64,000 nt of DNA, from positions 1-64,000 of the forward strand of contig DASRFG010000035.1 of NCBI GenBank assembly GCA_035651655.1. Reading direction: 5' to 3'. Source of the stretch: Terriglobales bacterium (GTDB lineage: Bacteria > Acidobacteriota > Terriglobia > Terriglobales > Acidobacteriaceae). Both the position numbers and the translations under genes were made by a program. The notes under the pieces were generated by a model that was not told the DNA's origin, searched no databases, and saw only the letters and a list, made by a program, of their open reading frames with translations. Positions 1-8,444 of the stretch are shown here, in pieces. The stretch's first letter is position 1, and each line of letters starts with the position of its first letter.

Positions 1-191
1 GACATTTTGGGCATGCTGAGGTCCGAGAGAACTACATCGGGCAGAGTCCGCTTCAGCTGCAAGAGAGCATCAAAGCCATCTTCGGCGATGGAAGTTTCGT
101 ATCCTTCTGCTTCCAGCACCATTGCCAGACTGTTGCGGATATTGGATTCGTCATCAACAATCAGGACGGATCTCTTTAGGGGAGTAGACAT
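1..191 (-). CDS. Response regulator, receiver domain (partial, runs off the left edge)
   Basis: The reverse strand from an ATG at 191 reads as the start of a phosphoacceptor receiver domain. LIVDDE supplies the acidic pocket near residues 9-14, and VVLSDLSMP carries the phosphorylatable Asp near residue 56. The reading frame leaves the window at base 1, so the output domain is not visible and the partner kinase is unknown. A strong GGAGG ribosome site lies just upstream of the start, at about 197-203. The protein would act in the cytoplasm as the output half of a two-component pair. Identification of the receiver domain is firm; the subfamily is unknown. Confidence 0.85.
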   Translation of the reverse strand, partial: MSTPLKRSVLIVDDESNIRNSLAMVLEAEGYETSIAEDGFDALLQLKRTLPDVVLSDLSMPKM

Positions 192-279
192 ACAGAGAAC
201 CTCCTACCACGCAAGAAGTATTTCATTCAGAGACTCAGAATTCTGTCCCATTTTGGACAAGTGCCAAAAGGAAATCGCG

Positions 280-565
280 CGAAAGCCGCACGCCTGGAGC
301 TTAGTTAATGGTGTTGGGGGTGCTGCGCCGCATGGTTTCGGGGCTTCGCCTGCCGGAATGGTGATGCAGGAGAAACTCAGCGTGGGCAATGACTTAGGCG
401 ACTAAGTCAGGTAAATAAGAGTTTCGTCGCACATTCCAGGAGCAACGGTAGCAAACTCATGAGTTCGCCGTCTTTGCCATATCTGGCTGCCAGGCCTTTG
501 AAGGCATGCACAGAGCCTGTAGAGTCCAGAGCCCATCCGCGCGGGATGTCCCAAGATGAAGATTC
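280..565 (-). pseudogene. Decayed copy of a small CxxCSW-protein gene (repeat copy 1)
   Basis: This segment is a direct repeat of 5931-6221. The first 107 bases or so are nearly identical and the rest is clearly diverged with small indels. Read on the minus strand, both copies encode SVHAF, ARYGKDG and CYRCSWN. In this copy an indel near 460 shifts the frame, so ARYGKDG and CYRCSWN lie in different frames. The CYRCSWN frame then stops at a TAA near 400. No product of full length is possible. Bases 192-279 and 566-744 around it hold no recognisable gene. Confidence 0.6.
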
Positions 566-744
566 ATTTTGCGTCTGCTCATGTTCACGCGAGTGCCGTG
601 CTCCCTATCAACCAAATGTCCCAGCCGGAACCCGCGAGCCGAAGTGGGCCGCCTTTGGCTAAACATTACCCCCGCTTATTAAGGCGCGGACCCAAAAGGC
701 TACGACTACTGCCATGACGATCACCTCAGCAACAAGGGATGTCC

Positions 745-1059
745 TCATGCCTCGCCAAACCTTGGACGCATTAGCGTCTTCGAGCGGGTAATGTTGCTTG
801 CGGCGATGTGTCGCAGGAAAACTGCTGCTTGGCGTTTGTTGCAGGCTGTGTCATAGACAAGCTGGTACCGCCTACGCGTCTGCTCCAGTGCTCCTACTAG
901 GAATCGGAAATGACAGAGCCGCGAGCCAGCCGCGTCAACATCCACCTTCCGCACGAAAAAGATGTGGCCATTGGTCAGGCAGCGATACGAGACGACCGTG
1001 GTCAGCGCGTTCATGCCACGAATTGTAAGCAGTCGCTCAAAACAGGTATCGCCGCACAT
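745..1059 (-). CDS. Hypothetical small Cys-containing protein
   Basis: A 104-residue frame begins with MCGDTC; the codons just upstream read FFCP, so the open frame contains CPMCGDTC followed about 20 residues later by SYRC. This is a pattern seen in small zinc-ribbon proteins. No ATG lies upstream of the one at 1059 before a stop, and no convincing ribosome site is visible, so the true start is uncertain. The C-terminal half is basic and featureless. It lies on the same strand as the ECF sigma gene, which ends 223 bases upstream of it. It could be a remnant or a spurious frame. Confidence 0.3.
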   Translation of the reverse strand: MCGDTCFERLLTIRGMNALTTVVSYRCLTNGHIFFVRKVDVDAAGSRLCHFRFLVGALEQTRRRYQLVYDTACNKRQAAVFLRHIAASNITRSKTLMRPRFGEA

Positions 1060-1282
1060 GGGGCAGAAAAATGGTGTCAGTTGATCTCCAGTGACTGGCT
1101 GTGACGGACTAAGAGAAATCTTTCAAAGGACAGTAAATCTCCGGTGCCCGTGGTGTCTGTTCAAAAAAGCACAATGCCGATTTTGCGTTTTTTGGGAGCT
1201 TTTCTAGGCTGGTCCCAAGGTTTCATTGGTAATTTGCCAACACGTTCTAATTCCTGGCGATCAGCAGTAAAACGTCTATCTT

Positions 1283-1936
1283 TCATGCTACTTGCAAGGC
1301 CGGAGCGGTTCTGAACGCACTTTTGAATACTTCCGCACGTGGCTTCAGGGAAGTGCTTTGAGGAACTTCTCGAAGAGCGGGGCTCAGCAAGAAGCGCAGC
1401 TTCATACGCGCTTTATGGAGCTGTGATTTGGTCGTTCCCATTGAGCAGTCGAGAATGTCGGCGATCTCGTTGTGTTCGAAACCGTGCACATCGTGAAGGG
1501 TGAATACCATGCGATAACCTGGGGGCAGTTCGTCTATTGCTCTCTCCAGAGTGATGCGATCTATGGAGCCGCGCAGAACCCGGTCTTCAATCTGAAACTC
1601 TTGCCGCAACCTATGGTGCTGCGAGCCTTCATCCGAATAAGGGGAGGACCATTCTTCCAGCGGGGTCTCAACCGGGGTCTTCACTCGGAGTTGCATGAGT
1701 ACGATGTTGACGGCCACCCGATGCAACCATGTCGAGAAAGTGGACTCCGACCGGAAGGTTTGCAGCTTTCGATGTACTTGCAAAAACACATCTTGTGTCA
1801 GGTCCTCGGCGGTTGTCACGTTGCGCGTCATCCTTAGACAAAGCCCAAATACGTGACGTTTGTGCGCGTGATAGAGCTGCTTAAATGCCTCGGCATCGCC
1901 CATCTGAGCTTTCTTGATAGTTTCTGAGGTCAACAT
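1283..1936 (-). CDS. ECF-type RNA polymerase sigma factor
   Basis: This 217-residue protein has the two-domain layout of group 4 sigma factors. Sigma-2 lies at about residues 20-85 (LYHAHKRHVFGLCLRM, then AEDLTQDVFLQV for -10 binding). Sigma-4 lies at about 130-180 (ELPPGYRMVFTLHDVHGFEHNEIA and GTTKSQLHKARMKL, the -35 recognition helix). It would direct RNA polymerase to a small regulon in response to a cell-envelope signal. No anti-sigma factor is adjacent. The divergent neighbour across 0.6 kb encodes a surface lipoprotein, a plausible but unproven target. The ribosome site is weak and the ATG at 1936 is chosen because the conserved region starts soon after it. Confidence 0.9.
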   Translation of the reverse strand: MLTSETIKKAQMGDAEAFKQLYHAHKRHVFGLCLRMTRNVTTAEDLTQDVFLQVHRKLQTFRSESTFSTWLHRVAVNIVLMQLRVKTPVETPLEEWSSPYSDEGSQHHRLRQEFQIEDRVLRGSIDRITLERAIDELPPGYRMVFTLHDVHGFEHNEIADILDCSMGTTKSQLHKARMKLRFLLSPALREVPQSTSLKPRAEVFKSAFRTAPALQVA

Positions 1937-2563
1937 TTCGGCGGCCCGCTTCGCTGGAGGTGGTCTCCTATTCAGAGACTGGAGCTTAAGATGAGCTCCA
2001 GAGTAGCTGGGTTGTAAGATTGTGGAGGTGATATGTTTATTTTATGAAACAGATAAGCCTCCTAGTGTGTTCACTATTGCACAGTTGGAAATGCCGAATA
2101 TATTCGACTGTCGTGCCGAAGTGTCAGGCGTAATCGCTTCTTTGTCCCGTAGCGACGCGTCGTGACGAGATTGGTGGAGCAAGAAATTTTGCGCGGATCG
2201 GCGCGCCACACGTACAAGTATTGCTCATCGCTCGACGTTTCCACAGGGATGTCTCTCTGCGCGTTACGCGGCTCAGAAGACAGAGTCGCTTATCCGCCTG
2301 CGAAATACTGAGTAGAAAGGCTCACTTCGATCCAAAGTGGGAAACTCCACACAAACTATGACCAATTTTGTGTGACCGACATCACTGCGCTGATTGTCAG
2401 ACAAAGATTAGTCTCCCAAAACAGTCACGTAACTGAGTAACTGTTGATCGACCTTGTTCAAGTGTGCACTTGTGAACAGATTCGTTACAAGCGGTTTGGT
2501 AAAAGGACTAACGCTTTGCAAGGTTCCACTGCGCAGCAGCAGTTAAGCCAAGAAGACAAAAGG
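1937..2563. other. Intergenic region between ECF sigma gene and DUF3494 lipoprotein gene
   Basis: No gene is apparent in these 627 bases. Two symmetric sites stand out. A perfect 12-base palindrome (CGAATATATTCG) lies at 2095-2106, upstream of the sigma factor. A near-palindrome at 2455-2478 (TGTTCAAGTG, then CACTTGTGAACA) lies upstream of the lipoprotein gene. Either could be an operator or a leader hairpin in this divergent control region. A longer frame that opens at 2444 is treated as untranslated leader. Confidence 0.4.
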
Positions 2564-3955
2564 ATGACGGTCATGCATAGATATAAGAGCTACACAATCT
2601 GGTTCATCGCATTCCTACTGCTTCTAGCGAGTACTGGCTGCAGCGATCCAGACAAGAATAGCGGCACGATCCCGGGCGTAACCCCGCCTGCTGTGATTTC
2701 CGTAGCGCCTCCCAATGGCGCTACTGGTGCCTGCCCCAATACGATCATTACCGCCACCTTCAGCGAGGCGATGAATCCAGCTACGATCAATGCTACGACC
2801 TTTACCGTGAGAGGCCCAGGCGGCGCGGTCGTAGCAGGAAGGGTCGCCTACGATGCATCAAGCCACACCGCGACCTTCACGCCATCCAGCACTCTCGCAC
2901 TAAACACGGCATACACCGCCACGATTACGACTGGAGCCATGGACGTATTCGGCCATGCTCTGACGAGTAACTTTGTATGGAGGTTCACGACAGGTAACAC
3001 TATCTGTCAAACAGGGCCGCCCACGGTGATTTCTGTAGCACCAGCTGCCGGCGCTAGCGGTATATGTCCGAACACCGTAGTCGTCGCCACTTTTAGCACG
3101 GCGATGAATCCTTCCACCATTAACACTCAGACCTTCAGGTTGGCCGGAGCGAGCGCGGTGGCAGGCGCCGTTACTTACGACGCTCTAAGCCACGCCGCGA
3201 CCTTTACCCCAGCGAGCAATCTGGCGCTAAGCACTCTCTATACCGCGACCATTACCACGGGTGCGAAAGATCTGCTTGGCAATTCGCTGGCAAGCAACTT
3301 TGTATGGAGCTTCACCACGGCAGCCGTGGCATGTCAGGCGTCGCCGGTGCCTTTGGGATCGGCCGCTAACTTCAGAGTCCTGGCGGGTTCTACCGTCACA
3401 AATACAGGACTCACTACGATTGCGAATGGAGACCTTGGACTAAGCCCGGGATCCGCGGTCACAGGATTCCCACCGGGAACGATGGTTCCGCCGGCGGTCA
3501 TGCATATAACTGATCCGACCGCAGCACAGGCTCAACTCGATCTGACCACCGCGTATAACTACACCGCCGGATTACCTGGCGGCGCGGTCTTACCGGGAGA
3601 TATGAGTGGCCTTACTTTCACTCCTGGACTCTACAAGACGTCAAGCACCGTCATGCTGTCGGCGGGCAATGTCACTCTCGATGCGCAAGGGGACGCGAAC
3701 GCCGTATTTATCTTCCAGGTCGGGTCCACACTCACCACCCTGGGAGGTACGCAGGTTGTCCTGGCAGGAGGCGCACAGGCCCAGAACATCTTTTGGCAAG
3801 TGGGCAGCTCAGCCACTCTGGGGACGACGTCAATCTTCTACGGAACCATCATGTCGCTGCAAGCGGTCACGCTGGATACGGGCGCGACCCTGCATGGCCG
3901 GGCCCTGGCCCGCAATGCCGCGGTCACATTGGACACTAATACCGTCGATCAGTAG
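2564..3955 (+). CDS. Secreted DUF3494 (ice-binding-like) protein with two Ig-like domains
   Basis: The protein of about 463 residues starts with a basic stretch, a hydrophobic segment (WFIAFLLLLAS) and a lipobox-like STGC, suggesting an outer-membrane lipoprotein. Two Ig-like (Big_5/SbsA-type) repeats follow. Each opens with VISVAP and contains ATFS.AMNP and a closing SNFVW.FTT. The last 200 residues match the DUF3494 beta-solenoid family known from ice-binding adhesins (LGSAANFRVLAG, LSPGSAVTGFPPG, FIFQVGS, AQNIFWQVG). An ice-related function should not be assumed; many members are surface proteins of unknown role. The start at 2564 (or 2573) is preferred because it begins the signal peptide and has AAGG upstream. 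The OmpA-type gene follows after 94 bases. Confidence 0.88.
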   Translation: MTVMHRYKSYTIWFIAFLLLLASTGCSDPDKNSGTIPGVTPPAVISVAPPNGATGACPNTIITATFSEAMNPATINATTFTVRGPGGAVVAGRVAYDASSHTATFTPSSTLALNTAYTATITTGAMDVFGHALTSNFVWRFTTGNTICQTGPPTVISVAPAAGASGICPNTVVVATFSTAMNPSTINTQTFRLAGASAVAGAVTYDALSHAATFTPASNLALSTLYTATITTGAKDLLGNSLASNFVWSFTTAAVACQASPVPLGSAANFRVLAGSTVTNTGLTTIANGDLGLSPGSAVTGFPPGTMVPPAVMHITDPTAAQAQLDLTTAYNYTAGLPGGAVLPGDMSGLTFTPGLYKTSSTVMLSAGNVTLDAQGDANAVFIFQVGSTLTTLGGTQVVLAGGAQAQNIFWQVGSSATLGTTSIFYGTIMSLQAVTLDTGATLHGRALARNAAVTLDTNTVDQ

Positions 3956-3972
3956 ACGGCTGGTCGTGGGGT

Positions 3973-4000
3973 AGTGGGCCCGGTTTGAAACCGGCCCACT
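3973..4000 (+). other. Intercistronic hairpin
   Basis: AGTGGGC(C)CGG pairs with CCGGCCCACT around a TTTGAAA loop, with a single bulged C. It sits between the DUF3494 gene and the OmpA-type gene and has no following T-run. It is therefore more likely an mRNA processing or stability element than a terminator. Confidence 0.5.
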
Positions 4001-4049
4001 CCCGAACTGGTTGCAGATTTCAAGCGATGGAGTGCGGAGGAATCTTAAT

Positions 4050-5858
4050 ATGTCATCTCGCTTTCAGAACCTTTCTGGCAGGGTTGTGGCGATGTGGTTC
4101 GCAGTCGTTGCCGTCCTTTGTACTATGGGCACACTCGCGGCCGCGCAAGATCAGCCTGCGCCTAAATGGGAGCTCTTCGGTGGATACTCGTTCTTCCATC
4201 CCGGCGCCGATGTGCACGGCACATTTCCCGGCGGATTGCTTCCGGCGACCAGCCGCCTGGAATCGAATCCACGCGGCGCTGGCTTAAGCGGTACCTATAA
4301 CTTTAACCGCTGGTTCGGCCTAACGCTCGATACCAGCATCCACTGGGGCAGCGGCGAAAGTACGTTAGGGAGAAAAATTGACGACGCCGCTTTTTCCAAT
4401 CTTTCCTTCGGTCCGAAGGTTACTTTCCGCAGTACTCATTTCTCTCCATTTCTAGAGGCATTAGTAGGCGATCACCGGCTTATGCCTGACGCCTTCCACG
4501 ACATCGACAAATTGGGGGTTATGCTGGGCGGCGGTCTCGATGTCAAAGCCACCGAGCACGTCGCTTTGCGGCTGTTGAGGGCCGACTATCTAATGTCCAG
4601 TTACCGGTATGGTCCTTCGGCCACGACTTCAACAACCGATCTCCGGGGCGCAAGACTGCAGGCTGGCATTGTGCTCATGTGGGGCGGCGAACCCACTGTA
4701 ACGCCTCGCAATGCCACTTGCTCAGTACAGCCGACCGACATCTTTGCCGGCGAGCCTGTGACCGCCACTGCCGCGGGGTCCAATTTCAATCCCAGTACGG
4801 TCAAATACAACTGGAGTGGCTCCGGAGTGAAACCGGGCGCAACCGGCGCTTCCACGCAAATTGACACTACAGGCTTGCAGTCAGGCTCACACCATGTCAC
4901 CGCCAGCTTGAGCGACGGCAGCGTACATGGCATGGCCTCCTGCACCGCCACATTCACCGTGAAAGAGCCGCGTCCGCCCGTCGTTGCATGCTCGTCAGAC
5001 CCGGCGAGCGTACCGATGGGTGGAACCTCCACCATTACTTCGAACGCCAGCAGCCCCGACGGCCGCAGGCTGAGCTACAGCTACACCACGAGCGCCGGAA
5101 ACATCGCCGGCAGCACCTCCACCGCCACCCTGGACGCAAGCGGGGCACAGCCTGGGACAATTACCGTGATCTGCAATGTAAGCGACGACCGCAACCCGCC
5201 GCTCACCGCTTCCTCCTCAACCACCGTGAACCTGCAACCTCCGCCTCCACGTCGAGTCCCGGATGTCAGCACCATCGAGAAAAAGCTTGCCCTCCACAGC
5301 GTTTATTTTGCAACCGCCAAACCTACACTCCAGGATCCCGACGCCGGTCTGCTTGCCAGCCAAGGGAAAACTCTCATCGCGCTCGCCAGTGCTTTCAAGG
5401 TATATCTCGAAGCCAAGCCGGATGCCCGCTTGACCCTTGAAGGCCACGCCGATCCGCGCGGTTCCGTGGAATACAATCAGGCGCTCTCTGAACGGCGTGT
5501 CGACCGCACCAAGCGCTTGCTGATCGAACAGGGTGTTCCCGCCGCCAACATCCAGACCAAGGCGTTCGGCAAGCAACAAAACCTCTCTGACGCCCAGGTG
5601 AAAGATGCGGTTCAACGGAACCCCGAGTTGAGTCCAGAAGATCGGCAGAGAATGCTCCATAACATGCGAACGATTATCCTCGCCAGCAATCGCCGTGTGG
5701 ACATCACACTGAGCAATGCTGGCCAGGCGTCCCAGGAGTCCGCCCAACAGTATCCCTTCAACGCTGTGGATTCCCTGACGCTGCTCAAGGAGGAACAAAC
5801 CAAGAAAACGACCGGGCCGGCAGTCAGAAAAAAGGCTAAACCTAAAACCCAGCCATAA
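4050..5858 (+). CDS. OmpA-family outer-membrane protein with PKD/Ig-like repeats
   Basis: The start at 4050 is set by GGAGG nine bases upstream, and it opens a clean signal peptide ending in LAAAQ. About 200 residues of outer-membrane beta-barrel follow (WELFGGYSFFHPG, a typical first strand). Then come two or three immunoglobulin/PKD-like segments (CSVQPTDIFAGEPV and CSSDPASVPMGG). The C-terminal OmpA/MotB-type peptidoglycan-binding domain spans about 430-560 (VYFATAKPTL, LTLEGHADPRGSVEYNQ, LSERRV). The tail is Lys-rich. It probably links the outer membrane to the cell wall. It is likely co-transcribed with the upstream DUF3494 lipoprotein and is followed by a terminator. Confidence 0.92.
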   Translation: MSSRFQNLSGRVVAMWFAVVAVLCTMGTLAAAQDQPAPKWELFGGYSFFHPGADVHGTFPGGLLPATSRLESNPRGAGLSGTYNFNRWFGLTLDTSIHWGSGESTLGRKIDDAAFSNLSFGPKVTFRSTHFSPFLEALVGDHRLMPDAFHDIDKLGVMLGGGLDVKATEHVALRLLRADYLMSSYRYGPSATTSTTDLRGARLQAGIVLMWGGEPTVTPRNATCSVQPTDIFAGEPVTATAAGSNFNPSTVKYNWSGSGVKPGATGASTQIDTTGLQSGSHHVTASLSDGSVHGMASCTATFTVKEPRPPVVACSSDPASVPMGGTSTITSNASSPDGRRLSYSYTTSAGNIAGSTSTATLDASGAQPGTITVICNVSDDRNPPLTASSSTTVNLQPPPPRRVPDVSTIEKKLALHSVYFATAKPTLQDPDAGLLASQGKTLIALASAFKVYLEAKPDARLTLEGHADPRGSVEYNQALSERRVDRTKRLLIEQGVPAANIQTKAFGKQQNLSDAQVKDAVQRNPELSPEDRQRMLHNMRTIILASNRRVDITLSNAGQASQESAQQYPFNAVDSLTLLKEEQTKKTTGPAVRKKAKPKTQP

Positions 5859-5884
5859 GCCGGGTCGAAGCCGCAACACAACGA

Positions 5885-5919
5885 AAAGGCCGGTCGAGCG
5901 CATCACTCGATCGGCCTTT
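5885..5919 (+). terminator. Intrinsic terminator-like hairpin after the OmpA gene
   Basis: AAAGGCCGGTCGAG pairs with CTCGATCGGCCTTT around CGCATCA, giving a long stem with one G-T pair and a short T-run. It lies 26 bases after the stop codon. The near-symmetric A and T ends could let it act in both directions. Confidence 0.8.
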
Positions 5920-5930
5920 GCGGTCCTCGG

Positions 5931-6221
5931 CGAAAGCCGCACGCCTGGAGCTTAGTTAATGGTGTTGGGGGTGCTGCGCCGCATGGTTCCGGGGCTTCGC
6001 CTGTCGGAATGGTGATGCAGGAGAAACTCAGCGCGGGCAATGACTAAGGCGACCAAGTCAGATAAATGGAAATTTCGTAGCACATTCCAGGAGCAGCGGT
6101 AACAACACCAACCAACGATGTGCCCGTCTTTGCCGTACCTGGCTACAAGGTCTTTGAAAGCATGCACAGACGCTGTTAGAGTCCGGAGCTCATGCGCGGG
6201 CTGTCTCAAGATGAAGGTCAT
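5931..6221. repeat. Dispersed direct repeat, copy 2 (pairs with 280-565)
   Basis: This matches 280-565 in the same orientation. Both begin at CGAAAGCCGCACGCCTGGAG; the first 107 bases are almost identical and the remainder drifts with short indels. The pair brackets the 5.4-kb segment that carries the ECF sigma factor, the DUF3494 lipoprotein and the OmpA-type protein. No terminal inverted repeats or transposase are seen, so it is not an ordinary insertion sequence. Confidence 0.8.
5952..6221 (-). CDS. Small CxxCSW zinc-ribbon-like protein
   Basis: An 89-residue frame fills repeat copy 2. It contains GWCCYRCSWN, followed by a helix-like stretch and AEFLLHHH. This resembles small proteins with a C-x2-C-S-W knuckle and a late His pair that could complete a metal site. 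The frame is intact here but broken in the copy at 280-565. Part of the motif survives in both copies in a shifted frame, which suggests a coding ancestor. The last residues (RRSTPNTIN) look like read-through of non-coding sequence, so this copy may also be decaying. It is divergent from the gene at 6364. No function is known. Confidence 0.4.
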   Translation of the reverse strand: MTFILRQPAHELRTLTASVHAFKDLVARYGKDGHIVGWCCYRCSWNVLRNFHLSDLVALVIARAEFLLHHHSDRRSPGTMRRSTPNTIN

Positions 6222-6363
6222 CTTGATCTTGTGTCGCGTTTTTCACCGAATCACCCATCTTCGATGTCATTCTCCCCCAAAAAGCCACGTGTGGTGTTCA
6301 AAGTTGCACAGCTTTAGCTCCCGGTATGTGCGATTCTTGGTCATCTGACGAAAGGAAACGAAT

Positions 6364-7056
6364 ATGCATTCGATTAAGAGGTTCGGAGCGGCATTGTGCC
6401 TGGTTGCCGTTTTCGGGTTCGCATTGCCCAAGGCGAGAGCTGACGAATGGAACAAACAGACCAAGATGACATTTACCGAGGCGTTCGAGATCCCCGGCAT
6501 GGTCCTGCCTGCGGGAACCTATACATTCGCCCTGGCCGACTCCAATAGTGACCGGCACATCGTGCAAATCTGGAATGAAGATAAGACCAAGATATTCGCA
6601 ACCGTTTTGGCGATCAATAACTATCGTCTGAAGCCGACCGACAAGACTGTCCTTGATTTCGAGGAGCGGCCATCGAATACTCCGGAAGCAATCCATGCCT
6701 GATTTTATCCCGGCAACTCGTATGGACAGGAATTTGTTTATCCCAAGGAGCGAGCGCTCGCGCTGGCTGCCGCCAACAAGATTCCTGTATTGGCCATTCC
6801 CAGCGGCGTGGCCCCGAGCCTGACGGTGCCAGTGGTGGCAATCACTCCTGACCAGCAGGAAGCGCCGGCCACACAAGTGCTTCAGACCAAACCCGCCCAG
6901 ATCCAACCAGCAACGCTGGCAGCTGTAGAAGCCCCAAAGGAACTACCACACACCGCCAGTTCTTTTCCCTTGATGGCTCTGGTTGGCTTGCTCTGTATAG
7001 GCGCAGGCCTGTTGTTTCGAACTCGCTCCAAATCGTATGCTCGAAGTGATGTCTAA
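6364..7056 (+). pseudogene. Exported protein with C-terminal LPxTA-like anchor, interrupted by an in-frame TGA
   Basis: A good ribosome site (AAAGGAA) precedes an ATG and a signal peptide ending in ARADE. The frame reads to a TGA at 6700-6702, within PEAIHA-stop-FYPGNSYGQEF. It then stays open to 7056, so the protein-like sequence continues in the same frame for another 118 codons. One base (TGG to TGA) separates the two parts, and Trp fits the context. The distal part ends in LPHTASS, a hydrophobic segment (LMALVGLLCIGAGLLF) and a basic tail (RTRSKS), a tripartite sorting-signal layout. As read, only a 112-residue truncated product is made. A sequencing error or recent nonsense mutation are both possible. 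No function is recognised. Confidence 0.7.
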
Positions 7057-7080
7057 AGAGATGTTAGGCAAGGCTTGATA

Positions 7081-7110
7081 GCCGTCCGACACCGGACGGC
7101 ATTCTTTTTT
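7081..7110 (+). terminator. Rho-independent terminator
   Basis: GCCGTCCG pairs perfectly with CGGACGGC around ACAC, followed by ATTCTTTTTT. It ends transcription of the exported-protein gene just before the convergent Crp/Fnr gene. Confidence 0.93.
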
Positions 7111-7145
7111 ACGATTGTCGGTGGACGATCAGGAAAGAAATGTCT

Positions 7146-7826
7146 TTAATCGTGCAGAACAATGTTGAGCAGCGAGTTATGTACCTTCAGCCCGCCATTG
7201 TATTCAATGAAGCCCAGCTTCCTGAATTTGTTCATGAAGAAATTGACCCGCGAACGGGTAGTGCCCACCATCTCTGCCAACGTTGCCTGACTTATCTTCG
7301 GTACCACGATCTCGGGAGTTCCCTCTTTGCCAAAGCGGGCCAGCAGAAGAAGGACTCGAGCCAGTCTTTTCTCGCTGGAGTTGAAAAGTTGATCCACTAA
7401 ATCAGCCTCATAGCGTATGTTTCTGGCCAGTAAATACGCCACGAACAGATCTGAAAACGTGTGTTCCCGGTGCAGGGCTTCGATAATCGCCTGCTTGTCA
7501 ATCTTCAAGACGGCAGAATCCGTAATCGCCGTTGCAGAACCCATGCGACGAGCCTGGCCCGCGATAGACCCTTCGCCGAAGAAATCGCCGGAATTTAATA
7601 TGCCGATGGTCGCTTCTTTGCCAGTCTTGGCGACGACCGAGAGCTTTACCTTACCTGCCTGAAGGAAAAATACCGCATCCGCCTCATCCCCTTGAGCAAA
7701 TATGCCCTGGTTCTTTCGAAAGGACAAAATTCTTCTGCCCTCGCCAATGGTTGCAAGAAACTTATTGGGGTCGAAGTCGACCTTTCCCTTGACTGCTTTA
7801 GCGGCTGCACCAGGACTCATCACCAT
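7146..7826 (-). CDS. Crp/Fnr-family transcriptional regulator
   Basis: The 226-residue protein has an N-terminal cyclic-nucleotide-binding-type beta roll (about residues 25-140) with GDEADAVFFLQAGKVKL and GDFFGEGS. A long dimerisation helix follows. The C-terminal Crp-type winged helix (about 165-215) has KISQATLAEMVGTTRSRVNFFMNKF, in which TRSRVN is the recognition helix. The four N-terminal Cys of Fnr are absent, so it is not an iron-sulfur oxygen sensor. It lacks the exact Arg-Ser phosphate-binding signature of E. coli Crp (the loop reads FGEGSIAGQARRMGSA), so the ligand is unclear. It is encoded alone and converges on the gene at 6364. Confidence 0.92.
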   Translation of the reverse strand: MVMSPGAAAKAVKGKVDFDPNKFLATIGEGRRILSFRKNQGIFAQGDEADAVFFLQAGKVKLSVVAKTGKEATIGILNSGDFFGEGSIAGQARRMGSATAITDSAVLKIDKQAIIEALHREHTFSDLFVAYLLARNIRYEADLVDQLFNSSEKRLARVLLLLARFGKEGTPEIVVPKISQATLAEMVGTTRSRVNFFMNKFRKLGFIEYNGGLKVHNSLLNIVLHD

Positions 7827-8015
7827 AGGTATTCCACAAGAGCGTGGTCACAAACAATCCACATGAACGAAACTATCACGGATCGAGGAATACGGGAGAA
7901 ATCACTTGGTTGACGTCAGGATAGGATTTAGGGGTACCTTTGCTCATATGTGTACGTTAGTTTAGCGTGGAGTTGCAGCGGGAGTCCCTCAAGCAACTCC
8001 TAGAACGTCCTCTCC

Positions 8016-8240
8016 CGCCTAGCGTTTCCGTATGGATGCTTTATGACTCCGGATTGGTCTGTTGATTCACAGCCAATCCCTCATGGGAACCTGAGCAGTC
8101 CACAGTCACTCAACCTCTACAGCTATACAGACAACAATCCCACGTCCAATGTAGATTTGGACGGTCATGATTGTCGGACGCTTGGTCCCGTCACTGTGTA
8201 TTGTAGGAAATTAAAAAAAACGGCTCGTGACTCTAACTGA
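8016..8240 (+). pseudogene. Orphan RHS core tip (remnant)
   Basis: The frame reads YGCFMTPDW, then NPHGN-like loop sequence, PQSLNLYSYTDNNPTSNVDLDGHDC. This is the end of the RHS-repeat-associated core (commonly YGRFMTPDW and LNLYSYxxNNPxxxxDxDGH). Nothing of the large upstream core is present; the frame degenerates before YGCFM. Only about 20 residues follow the core, so no toxin domain is left. It is a leftover of a displaced or deleted RHS gene and is not obviously derived from the RHS gene at 51584-56452, whose core tip differs. Confidence 0.65.
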
Positions 8241-8282
8241 CTCACGAGAACGCTGTAAATTGCTGAGTTGAAACCGGATGGC

Positions 8283-8359
8283 TGGGGTGGGAGATGGGAA
8301 TCGAACCCACAACGTCCGGAGCCACAGTCCGGTGCTCTGCCAGTTGAGCTACTCCCACC
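8283..8359 (-). tRNA. tRNA-His (anticodon GTG)
   Basis: On the minus strand the cloverleaf closes with an acceptor stem GTGGGAG/CTCCCAC, and the anticodon loop has GTG flanked by CCGGA/TCCGG. The T-loop is TTCGATT. A G at position -1 is encoded opposite C73, the hallmark of tRNA-His, and the 3' CCA is encoded (8283-8285). Confidence 0.96.
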
Positions 8360-8444
8360 GCGTCCGATCAATTATAACAATCAAGCACGAGAACGGTCCT
8401 TGCAGCCGCCATCCCTGCAATCAAGACCTTTCAGATTGGCCGAA

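Noticed and set aside
5217-5942. Long minus-strand frame opposite the OmpA gene
   Set aside because: It is a shadow of a strongly supported plus-strand gene and shows no domain pattern.
6364-7056. Selenocysteine recoding of the TGA
   Set aside because: There is no catalytic Cys or Sec context, no hairpin like a bacterial SECIS next to the codon, and a Trp fits the surrounding sequence. A nonsense change or read error is simpler.
8268-8444. An N-terminal extension of Tag
   Set aside because: It would translate the antisense of tRNA-His. Family length and the ATG at 8445 fit a start after the tRNA.
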